From: CBFDCQ01 sp965603355
Lineage (GTDB): Bacteria; Hydrogenedentota; CAZGCA01; CBFDCQ01
NCBI GenBank assembly: GCA_965603355.1
Contig: CBFDCQ010000110.1
Location: 1 to 8,086 of the forward strand
DNA: 8,086 bases
Reading direction: 5' to 3'
In this document: piece by piece, positions 1 to 4,871 of the stretch
Position numbering within the stretch: the first letter of the stretch is position 1
Layout: the number at the start of each line of letters is the position of its first letter
Notes under the pieces: model-generated
Database searches by the model: none
Seen by the model: only the letters and a program-made list of their open reading frames with translations
Told to the model about the DNA's origin: nothing
Translations under genes and position numbers: made by a program

Positions 1-54
1 GCTCTGCGGGAGGCTGAAAGGCGGCACCGGCTCGGCATTAAGACCACGCGCTAA
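1..54 (+). CDS. Possible C-terminal end of an unidentified plus-strand protein
   Basis: Frame 1 is open from the window edge to a TAA at 52-54 and reads ALREAERRHRLGIKTTR, a charged, Arg-rich tail with good GC in third codon positions. The stop lies 6 bp from the stop of the convergent minus-strand gene at 61, which is a natural tail-to-tail arrangement. Only 17 residues are visible, so neither the family nor the reality of the gene can be established here. Chance openness over 17 codons is quite possible. Confidence 0.35.
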   Translation, partial: ALREAERRHRLGIKTTR

Positions 55-60
55 TGCGTT

Positions 61-744
61 TCATTCGACGATCTGCCATTTGCCACCATCAAAAACCACC
101 TTATCCTCGCTGCCATCCTCTCTTATTATCCGTGCCTCCCTTAGGTAGTCCTTTTCCCATGGCAATGTTGACGTTCCCACCCAGCGGCTATCCATGAGCA
201 CATACCGCCCCCATAACGTGCGACCGTGGGTTTTGCCTACTGTGCGTTTGCTCATCGTGTCAATTATGCCGTTGAGGTTCAAATCCTGATAATGATACTG
301 TGAGTTCCTGTCTGAGAAATCGGCGATCATTACGCTCAGCCTGTCAGGCTTGGCATCATTATCGTCGTCGATCAAGTAGAGGCCAGCTTGGACTTCTCCA
401 ATGCCAACTTTCCAAGTGTCTGGTGTTCCGTCAAAGTCCAGGTCGTTCAGAAAATAGTCGCACCTCCACTCTTCACCCTCCCTTATCTGAACAACCCATT
501 CGTCAAGCTCACGGTCCCCATTCGTATCAAAGGCGCACTCGTTAACCTTGTTTGGGCTCAGCGGCGATTTGAAAATCACGTTCAGACCTTCCTTCATGAG
601 CCCGAGCCTTTCTCTGGTCCTGGTGTCGCGCCACCTCATCACTTTTATCGATGTTGCGCTTATGATGAGACAACCCAAAAGCGCGACCCCTACAATCTTG
701 TATGTTCTGTATATTCTTGATATCAGAGTTCTGTGCTTTTGCAT
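61..744 (-). CDS. Membrane-anchored protein with four DxDxDxxxD calcium-loop-like repeats
   Basis: Protein of 227 aa, not recognised as a named family. I start it at the ATG at 744, not the TTG at 750, because the GGAGGG Shine-Dalgarno sequence (minus strand, 756-751) is 6 nt from the ATG but directly abuts the TTG. Residues about 15-33 (IVGVALLGCLIISATS) form one N-terminal transmembrane segment or uncleaved signal anchor after a basic n-region. The LLGC stretch resembles a lipobox, but hydrophobic residues continue past the Cys, so I prefer an anchor. Four motifs fit D-x-[DN]-x-[DN]-x-x-x-D: DTNGDRELD (73-81), DLDFDGTPD (101-109), DDDNDAKPD (126-134) and DLNLNGIID (154-162), spaced 28, 25 and 28 residues. 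This spacing resembles EF-hand/dockerin or thrombospondin-3-type calcium loops and the 'DxNxDGxxDxW' repeat proteins common in environmental bacteria. The C-terminal 60 residues are Trp-, Arg- and Asp-rich without a recognised motif. Calcium binding and an extracytoplasmic location are inferred. Confidence 0.8.
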   Translation of the reverse strand: MQKHRTLISRIYRTYKIVGVALLGCLIISATSIKVMRWRDTRTRERLGLMKEGLNVIFKSPLSPNKVNECAFDTNGDRELDEWVVQIREGEEWRCDYFLNDLDFDGTPDTWKVGIGEVQAGLYLIDDDNDAKPDRLSVMIADFSDRNSQYHYQDLNLNGIIDTMSKRTVGKTHGRTLWGRYVLMDSRWVGTSTLPWEKDYLREARIIREDGSEDKVVFDGGKWQIVE

Positions 745-750
745 TGACAA

Positions 751-756
751 CCCTCC
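751..756 (-). promoter_or_regulatory. Shine-Dalgarno site deciding the start of the 61-744 gene
   Basis: On the minus strand the sequence GGAGGG is followed by TTGTCA and then ATG at 744. The 6-nt spacing favours the ATG. The in-frame TTG two codons earlier touches the site and would have no spacer. Confidence 0.6.
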
Positions 757-778
757 ACCGTTGGCGTGCGCCTGTTCA

Positions 779-806
779 CCTGCCAGTCATGAGAATGACG
801 GACAGG
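779..806 (-). other. Imperfect hairpin in the predicted 5' leader of the 61-744 gene
   Basis: Arms 779-790 (CCTGCCAGTCAT) and 795-806 (ATGACGGACAGG) pair at 10 of 12 positions around a 4-nt GAGA loop. It lies between the predicted -10 box at 856-861 and the start codon at 744, so it would be in the leader of the transcript. No T-run follows it on the minus strand, so it is not an obvious terminator. A regulatory role is speculative. Confidence 0.25.
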
Positions 807-855
807 CCCTGGTTGCGATGGATCTCGTATCCGTGCTTTCCTCTCCCTGGATGAT

Positions 856-861
856 ATTATA
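856..861 (-). promoter_or_regulatory. Predicted -10 box (TATAAT) upstream of the 61-744 gene
   Basis: The minus strand reads GTGTATAATATC across this point, an exact TATAAT in an otherwise GC-rich neighbourhood, about 112 bp upstream of the start codon at 744. I cannot find a convincing TTGACA at 16-18 bp spacing. The same exact hexamer lies upstream of two other genes in this window (2309-2314 and 6222-6227), which raises the likelihood modestly. Confidence 0.35.
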
Positions 862-878
862 CACTAAATCCGGGCAGA

Positions 879-1019
879 CTATTCGGTTGTTGTTATGTGC
901 TTGGCGTTGATGTAGGCGAGTCTCTTTTCGGCAATTGCGTCGTGGCAGACGAAATCCTGCAGCAATGCCTTCTTGTTTATGGCCACTCTAGTGTGCAAGC
1001 TGCTGAATGCTTCACCGTT
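879..1019 (-). pseudogene. Possible remnant of a coding sequence, start lost
   Basis: The minus strand here ends at a TAG (881-879) and reads TRVAINKKALLQDF, then FVCHDAIAEKRLAYINAKH and a short polar tail. It has protein-like composition and mostly G or C in third positions. Upstream of about 1019 the frame runs straight into the palindromic element and becomes repeat-derived sequence. No ATG, and no GTG or TTG with a Shine-Dalgarno site, precedes it. One reading is that the 3' end of an old gene was cut off by arrival of the palindromic element. Chance is the main alternative. No family is recognised. Confidence 0.2.
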
Positions 1020-1020
1020 T

Positions 1021-1074
1021 AGCCCGCCTTGGCGGGCTCCTCTTTGCACCCCGCTTGAGCGGGGGTGCAAAGAG
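1021..1074 (+). repeat. Left two-hairpin repeat unit
   Basis: The first hairpin is a perfect 8-bp stem, AGCCCGCC (1021-1028) and GGCGGGCT (1031-1038), with a TT loop. The second has arms CTCTTTGCACCCCGCT (1040-1055) and AGCGGGGGTGCAAAGAG (1058-1074), pairing completely except for one extra G, with a TG loop. The hairpins are separated by a single base. The unit is repeated in inverted orientation at 1204-1261. Confidence 0.75.
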
Positions 1075-1203
1075 TTATGGGATATCAAGATAGCGCGCTT
1101 TAGCGTGGCTTCCTGTGACGCTTCAGCAATAGTGCCGGACTTCGAACTCGCTGAAGCTGGTTCGAGAAGCGACGCTGAAGCGCCCTCTAACCGGTTCGGC
1201 GGG

Positions 1204-1261
1204 CGTTCCTTTTCACCCCGGCTGAAGCCGGGTGCAAAGAACGGCCCGCTGGAAGCGGGCC
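1204..1261 (-). repeat. Right two-hairpin repeat unit, inverted
   Basis: The long hairpin has a core CACCCCGGCT (1214-1223) and AGCCGGGTG (1226-1234) around a GA loop, extended by an outer arm pairing around 1204-1212 with 1235-1243. The short hairpin is perfect: GGCCCGCT (1243-1250) and AGCGGGCC (1254-1261) with a GGA loop. Read on the minus strand, the order (short, then long) and the shared TTTGCACCC core match the left unit. Where the units differ, at least three stem pairs change on both sides and keep pairing. Confidence 0.75.
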
Positions 1262-1346
1262 AGGCAAGCTCAGTGTTGAGGAGACAGCGGCAGAAGATGG
1301 CTCCGGGAGAGTGCATGCCGTGGGCACGTGATAAGCGTCATAAGAA

Positions 1347-1373
1347 GGGGCGGCGGACAAGAATGTCCGCCCC
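1347..1373 (-). terminator. GC-rich hairpin downstream of the discoidin-like gene (dispersed repeat or terminator)
   Basis: On the minus strand, arms GGGGCGGACA (1373-1364) and TGTCCGCCGCCCC (1359-1347) pair around a TTCT loop with a 3-nt bulge, followed by TTCTTAT. It lies 68 bp past the stop codon at 1441, so it could end transcription of the discoidin-like gene. The T tract is weak. The hairpin also resembles a dispersed GGGCGGACATTCTTGTCCGCC-type palindrome that I recall from environmental bacterial genomes, so it may primarily be a repeat. Confidence 0.45.
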
Positions 1374-1440
1374 ACTATGAGGCCCTGCCACTCGCTACGT
1401 TGAACAGGTACTGAAACCCGCTCGCGGACGCGTGACATTT

Positions 1441-2244
1441 TTACGATGCTGTCTCCTTGGCTTTAGCAGGAGGAGGCGGCGGCGGGGGAGGCACCGCGAC
1501 CGGCGCCGGTCCTGAGGGTTCCTTACCGTAGACCTCGACCTCGATGTAGTGGTTCATCTCGTTGGAAGTGCTGCCATTACTGTAGAGACGGACGTATCGA
1601 CCCCTGACACCTTTCGTGTCTATGAGTCTCCCCTCGTTTACCTCAATATACTCCTTCTGTTTGCCGACTCCGAGACCGGAGGAGTTGTCGTGGTCGTTGT
1701 TAAAGACCGTCTTGACGCCCTTGATGAAATCAGGGTCGTCCGCTACGCTGACCACCATGTCGTAGTACACCCGCGCCTGCGCGTGGTAGTGCCAAACGAC
1801 AATGGCGTACATCTCGTACACCTTGCCGAGATCTATCTGAACGTGCTGACGACCCGGACCGAACTCGACAAAGCTCCCGTCCGCGCCTTCCTTATCGTCG
1901 TCCGTGACCTGTTCGAGCTCGCCTATGATAGGTTCCTCATCGCTGGCGGCAACCGCCTTCTTCAGGGCGACATTCTTGGTGCCCTTCGGCGCTAGGAACG
2001 GCGGCCGCTTCTTCCCTGTGATCTTTTCCAGGTTGGGCGTGCGTATGCTCCTCGGCGTACCGATAAACAGCGGTTTCGGCAATTTGATCTTGAGCGGCAC
2101 CAGGTCCCCACGGGGGCTCTTAACCTTTACCTCAGGCACCGGCTTTTCGGCAGTCTCCTGTGCCAACACCGGAAAGCTCACATAGAGCACTCCCAGCGCC
2201 AGCGACACCAGCACAACCTTCGACAGAATCTTTCGGAACTTCAT
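1441..2244 (-). CDS. Secreted discoidin-like (F5/8 type C-like) protein with a polyproline tail
   Basis: Protein of 267 aa. The ATG at 2244 is preceded by GAGGAG with a 6-nt spacer. Residues 1-28 form a Sec signal peptide (basic KFRKILSK start, hydrophobic core, cleavage likely after VLA before QE). Residues about 30-88 are a Pro/Lys-rich linker. Residues about 89-240 form a jelly-roll domain of discoidin type, with the landmarks NVALKKAVAASDE, VQIDLGKVYEMYAIVVWHYH, FNNDHDNSSG and GVRGRYVRLYSNG, ending in HYIEVEVYG. The strand pattern 'IDLG...ryVRLYsnG...EVEVYG' is characteristic of F5/8-like carbohydrate- or surface-binding domains. The tail (243-267) contains eight consecutive prolines followed by AKAKETAS, and may be a flexible spacer or wall-spanning segment. 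The gene follows the DUF1080 gene after 93 bp and has a -10 box of its own, so it may be transcribed with or apart from the upstream enzymes. Ligand binding is inferred; no catalytic residues are seen. Confidence 0.85.
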   Translation of the reverse strand: MKFRKILSKVVLVSLALGVLYVSFPVLAQETAEKPVPEVKVKSPRGDLVPLKIKLPKPLFIGTPRSIRTPNLEKITGKKRPPFLAPKGTKNVALKKAVAASDEEPIIGELEQVTDDDKEGADGSFVEFGPGRQHVQIDLGKVYEMYAIVVWHYHAQARVYYDMVVSVADDPDFIKGVKTVFNNDHDNSSGLGVGKQKEYIEVNEGRLIDTKGVRGRYVRLYSNGSTSNEMNHYIEVEVYGKEPSGPAPVAVPPPPPPPPAKAKETAS

Positions 2245-2308
2245 AATCTTCTCCTCATTTCCCTGTTTGCCTTTTCATTCTCTACGCGTTTGCGAACCGT
2301 TGTCCGCG

Positions 2309-2314
2309 ATTATA
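2309..2314 (-). promoter_or_regulatory. Predicted -10 box upstream of the discoidin-like gene
   Basis: The minus strand reads CGTATATAATCGC here, with an exact TATAAT about 65 bp upstream of the ATG at 2244 in the 93-bp gap after the DUF1080 stop codon. There is no recognisable TTGACA at the standard spacing. No terminator hairpin is visible in the gap, so read-through from the upstream operon is equally possible. Confidence 0.35.
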
Positions 2315-2337
2315 TACGAATGATGACTAGTTTCCTT

Positions 2338-3927
2338 TCACTCTCCCGCCAGATCGACTGCCCAGATGTTGCGGAACTGGACGCGGTTGCCGTGGTCCTG
2401 CAGAAGAATGATACCCGGCTCCGAAGTTTCCTTCTTATTTCTCGAACCGCCTGTCGGACCCGGTATATCCAAATCTTCGTGGATGGTAATGCCGTTGTGG
2501 ACAACCGTCAGACGCGCGTTGCTGGTCTTGGCGCCGCTGCTATCGAACCTCGGCGTGTGGAACGTGATGCCGTAAGTCTGCCACTGCATAGGCGGCGCGC
2601 ACATGTTGACGCGCGGCGCTGCGACTTGGTAAACACCGCCGCATTCGTTGTCACGCGTTTCCAACCCGTAGCTGTCGAGGATCTGCACCTCGTACCGGTC
2701 CTGAATGTACACCCCGCTGTTACCGCGACCCTGCCCGCGTGCATTCGGCATTAAGGGAGCACGGAATTCCATGTGCAACTTGAGGTCGGCGAATCCTCGC
2801 TTCGTCACGATGGAGCCGGAGCCTCGTACGACAGTCATTTCACCTCCCCTGACGAACTCCCAACCGGCGAGCTTACCGTCAGCCTTCTGCCACTCATCGA
2901 GGTCTGTCCCGTCGAAAAGCACGACGGCGCCCGGGGGCGGTTCCGCGCCCAACGTGGGTGAAAGTCGCGTTACCTTCGCCATCTCTAATAAGATCGCTCC
3001 CTCACCCTCTTTGGTTCCGGTGAAACGGCCGCCTTCAATCCGGCCCGACCAATCGCCGGAACGGAAGGTCACGGCTTTACCATTTGAGCTGGCGCGCCCG
3101 TTCATCACCATTATCGGGGCGGCAGGCGTAGCAAATTCCCCCAGCAGGTTGACCCGATACTTGCCCCTGCCGAGCGCAATCACCTGCGCAATCTTTACCG
3201 GAGAGCCATCGGAGCCATCCACCTGCCAGTCGCCCATGTGCGGATCTCTGAAGTGCAGTGCGCGGCTGTATCTATCCAGGTCCTGGATACGAATGTCGCG
3301 CCACCGCACTTGCAGCGGCTTGTCGGAGTCGGTACTGTGCACTTGCAGCGCTATGAAACCTACCGGCGTCCAGGAATCCTCGATGCCGGCCGCGGGCACG
3401 CCATTGAGCCAAGTCTTGATCGAGGCGCCTCTGGCCTCGATACGAAAGAGGTTCCACTCACCCTGTTTGAAGGCTTTCCTGGCCACCTCGTTATCGCTGA
3501 GGTCGGCGAGCCAGCCTCGGCGCGCCTCGTCGTAAATACCGCCGCTGTATGCCCGTTCCGACGGATCAATTTCCACCTGATAGCCGTGTACCCTTCCGTC
3601 CTTGTACGCTCGGTGGCTCTCACTCCGGATCTGAACACCCGAATTCAACCCCCGGTCCACATTGAACTCCAGCTCGAGGATAAAGTCTCCAAAAAGTCTG
3701 TCGGTGCACAGGAAGCTGTTCGGTGTATTCGGCACCGTCGTGCCCACGATCACCCCGTCCACGGCCTTGTATTTGGCCTCACCCCCGCGTTGTCTCCAAC
3801 CGCCGAGGTTCTTGCCATTGAAAAGGGACTCCCACTCCTCGCTCTCGACTCCACCGGCGGCGACCAGCAGGCAGACCGCCAGGCATGCAGCCAAAACTAT
3901 CGAACGGGTCATCCTCTTTTCAGGCAT
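2338..3927 (-). CDS. Secreted tandem DUF1080 (3-keto-disaccharide hydrolase-like) protein
   Basis: Protein of 529 aa starting at the ATG at 3927, chosen because GAGGTGG lies 6 nt upstream; the GTG at 3942 overlaps that site. A Sec signal peptide spans about residues 6-28 (TRSIVLAACLAVCLLVAAGG). The first DUF1080 domain (PF06439, concanavalin-like fold), about 30-216, runs from ESLFNGKNLGGW and includes LNSGVQIRS and HGYQVEID. A middle beta-rich segment of about 100 residues (225-325) ends in RLSPTLGAEPPPGAVVLFDG. A second DUF1080 domain, about 335-527, has GNSGVYIQDRYEVQILDSYG, ECGGVYQ and LLQDHGNRVQFRNIWAV. Family members are reported to hydrolyse or eliminate 3-keto-glycosides made by Gfo/Idh-type dehydrogenases, which fits the two oxidoreductases upstream. 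The gene follows the TIM-barrel gene by 40 bp with no promoter between. The 'NSGV' and 'EVQILDS' core is best preserved in the second domain, so that one is the likelier active unit (inference). Substrate unknown. Confidence 0.88.
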   Translation of the reverse strand: MPEKRMTRSIVLAACLAVCLLVAAGGVESEEWESLFNGKNLGGWRQRGGEAKYKAVDGVIVGTTVPNTPNSFLCTDRLFGDFILELEFNVDRGLNSGVQIRSESHRAYKDGRVHGYQVEIDPSERAYSGGIYDEARRGWLADLSDNEVARKAFKQGEWNLFRIEARGASIKTWLNGVPAAGIEDSWTPVGFIALQVHSTDSDKPLQVRWRDIRIQDLDRYSRALHFRDPHMGDWQVDGSDGSPVKIAQVIALGRGKYRVNLLGEFATPAAPIMVMNGRASSNGKAVTFRSGDWSGRIEGGRFTGTKEGEGAILLEMAKVTRLSPTLGAEPPPGAVVLFDGTDLDEWQKADGKLAGWEFVRGGEMTVVRGSGSIVTKRGFADLKLHMEFRAPLMPNARGQGRGNSGVYIQDRYEVQILDSYGLETRDNECGGVYQVAAPRVNMCAPPMQWQTYGITFHTPRFDSSGAKTSNARLTVVHNGITIHEDLDIPGPTGGSRNKKETSEPGIILLQDHGNRVQFRNIWAVDLAGE

Positions 3928-3967
3928 ATCATTCCACCTCACGTTACAATCCCCAACCGCGCCATTC

Positions 3968-4852
3968 TCATGACCACGTCAGACATTCCTCACGAAGGTA
4001 CTTCAGGGCGTTCTCTACGCTCGTCGTATTGCTGCATTCAAGAGCGACGAACCCGTCATACCCGGTATCGTGGATCGCCTTGAAAATGTTTCTGTAGTTC
4101 AACTCGCCTGTACCCGGCTGATTCCGGCCGGGATTGTCACCAACGTGGAAATGGCCAATTCGATCGATGTTGTTTCTGATATTCGGGATGATATTCCCCT
4201 CGCTGATCTGCTGATGGTAAATGTCGAAACACATCTTCACGTTCGGGCTGTCGACCGCTTCGAGGATCTCCATCGTGTGCTCGGTCGTTACGAGAAAGTA
4301 CCCTCGGTGATTGACGAGCACGTTTAGCGCCTCCATCACGATGGTCACATCCTCATCTTCCGCAATAGGCGCCAAACGTTTGAGACACTGGATCACGTAC
4401 TCCGTCTGCTTTTCGCGCGAGACGTCATCGCGCTCGTTGCCCGACAACCCGATAAGCGTTTTGCACCCAAGCGTATGAGCCACCTTAACTGCATCCCTGA
4501 ACTGTTGAACCACGCGATCGTGGTCGGTCGGATCGACCATCTGCCGTGGTGCAATCGACCCCGCGCCGACGATACAGCTCATGGTAAGTCCATACTCGTC
4601 CGCCATTGTACGCAACGCGTCGAGGTCCCCTTCCGGCCACAGCCATTCGTAGCCCGGAAGGCCCCACGCAGCTATTTGCTGGAGTCTCTCTTCGAGCGTC
4701 TCGCCGCCGCACCAGCCCGGCGGCGCGGACATTTTCAGCGGTGCGTCCGCAAACGGTCCCTTCTTCGCGGCGGCATGTGCCGGACCGTCATTCAACAGCG
4801 CAAGGCTCCCCGCCGCCGTCGCGCAACTTGTCAGGAACGCACGTCGGTCCAT
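3968..4852 (-). CDS. Tat-exported hydroxypyruvate isomerase-like / sugar isomerase TIM-barrel protein
   Basis: Protein of 294 aa. The ATG at 4852 has GAGGAGGAG 6 nt upstream; an in-frame extension to 4909 would overlap the upstream gene and lacks such a site. MDRRAFLTSC starts a twin-arginine signal (RR at 3-4, hydrophobic to about 20, AHA/AA cleavage near 25-29). The rest is an AP-endonuclease-2/xylose-isomerase-like barrel (PF01261). It closely resembles hydroxypyruvate isomerase (Hyi) at the C-terminus: CFDIYHQQISEGN (208-220), IGHFHVGDNPGRNQPGTGE (232-250), NYRNIF and TGYDGFVALEC. Probable metal ligands are E174 (VMEALN), D210, H236 and E272. Hyi proteins usually carry Gln where H236 sits, as I recall. 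Export and company argue against glyoxylate metabolism. With a DUF1080 protein and two oxidoreductases beside it, a role as epimerase or lyase on 3-keto sugars is more likely (inference). It starts 19 bp after the upstream stop, so co-translation is plausible. Confidence 0.85.
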   Translation of the reverse strand: MDRRAFLTSCATAAGSLALLNDGPAHAAAKKGPFADAPLKMSAPPGWCGGETLEERLQQIAAWGLPGYEWLWPEGDLDALRTMADEYGLTMSCIVGAGSIAPRQMVDPTDHDRVVQQFRDAVKVAHTLGCKTLIGLSGNERDDVSREKQTEYVIQCLKRLAPIAEDEDVTIVMEALNVLVNHRGYFLVTTEHTMEILEAVDSPNVKMCFDIYHQQISEGNIIPNIRNNIDRIGHFHVGDNPGRNQPGTGELNYRNIFKAIHDTGYDGFVALECSNTTSVENALKYLREECLTWS

Positions 4853-4871
4853 TTCATTCTCCTCCTCAGGC

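Larger units (their letters stand above)
1021..1261. repeat. Composite quasi-palindromic element with inverted two-hairpin ends (REP/MITE-like)
   Basis: The ends 1021-1074 and 1204-1261 are diverged inverted copies of each other, about 41 of 54 positions identical by hand alignment. Each carries one short and one long hairpin. The interior continues the symmetry around a centre near 1139: 1095-1112 pairs with 1166-1183 at 16 of 18 positions, and GCTTCAGC at 1120-1127 pairs with GCTGAAGC at 1150-1157. The stretches 1075-1094 and 1184-1203 do not match. No transposase is present and I see no clear target-site duplication at the flanks. The layout resembles paired REP sequences (BIME) mobilised by TnpA_REP/RAYT transposases, or a small non-autonomous inverted-repeat element. 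It could also act as a folded RNA or a transcriptional barrier between the two flanking minus-strand genes. Confidence 0.65.
745..1440. other. Gene-free intergenic region rich in palindromes
   Basis: This roughly 700-bp stretch has no convincing gene. From left to right it holds the leader and predicted promoter of the 61-744 gene (745-861), a possible remnant of coding sequence (879-1019), a composite palindromic element (1021-1261), about 85 bp with no structure I can name (1262-1346), a GC-rich hairpin (1347-1373), and 67 bp up to the stop of the discoidin-like gene. Open frames on both strands between about 970 and 1440 translate the palindromes themselves into low-complexity Arg/Pro/Ser-rich peptides, and I treat them as non-coding. 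Confidence 0.7.

Noticed and set aside
1021..1373. CRISPR array
   Set aside because: The repeats are two inverted copies plus an unrelated hairpin, with no direct repeats at regular spacing and no cas genes nearby.
879..1438. Several open frames on both strands across the palindromic region as small proteins
   Set aside because: Between about 1021 and 1438 they translate the inverted repeats into Arg/Pro/Ser-rich sequence and differ in every frame, which is expected of palindromes and not of genes.
3238..4083. Plus-strand open frame (281 codons) opposite the DUF1080 and TIM-barrel genes
   Set aside because: It spans the junction of two well-supported minus-strand genes and has no domain or properly placed ribosome-binding site, so it is a shadow frame.
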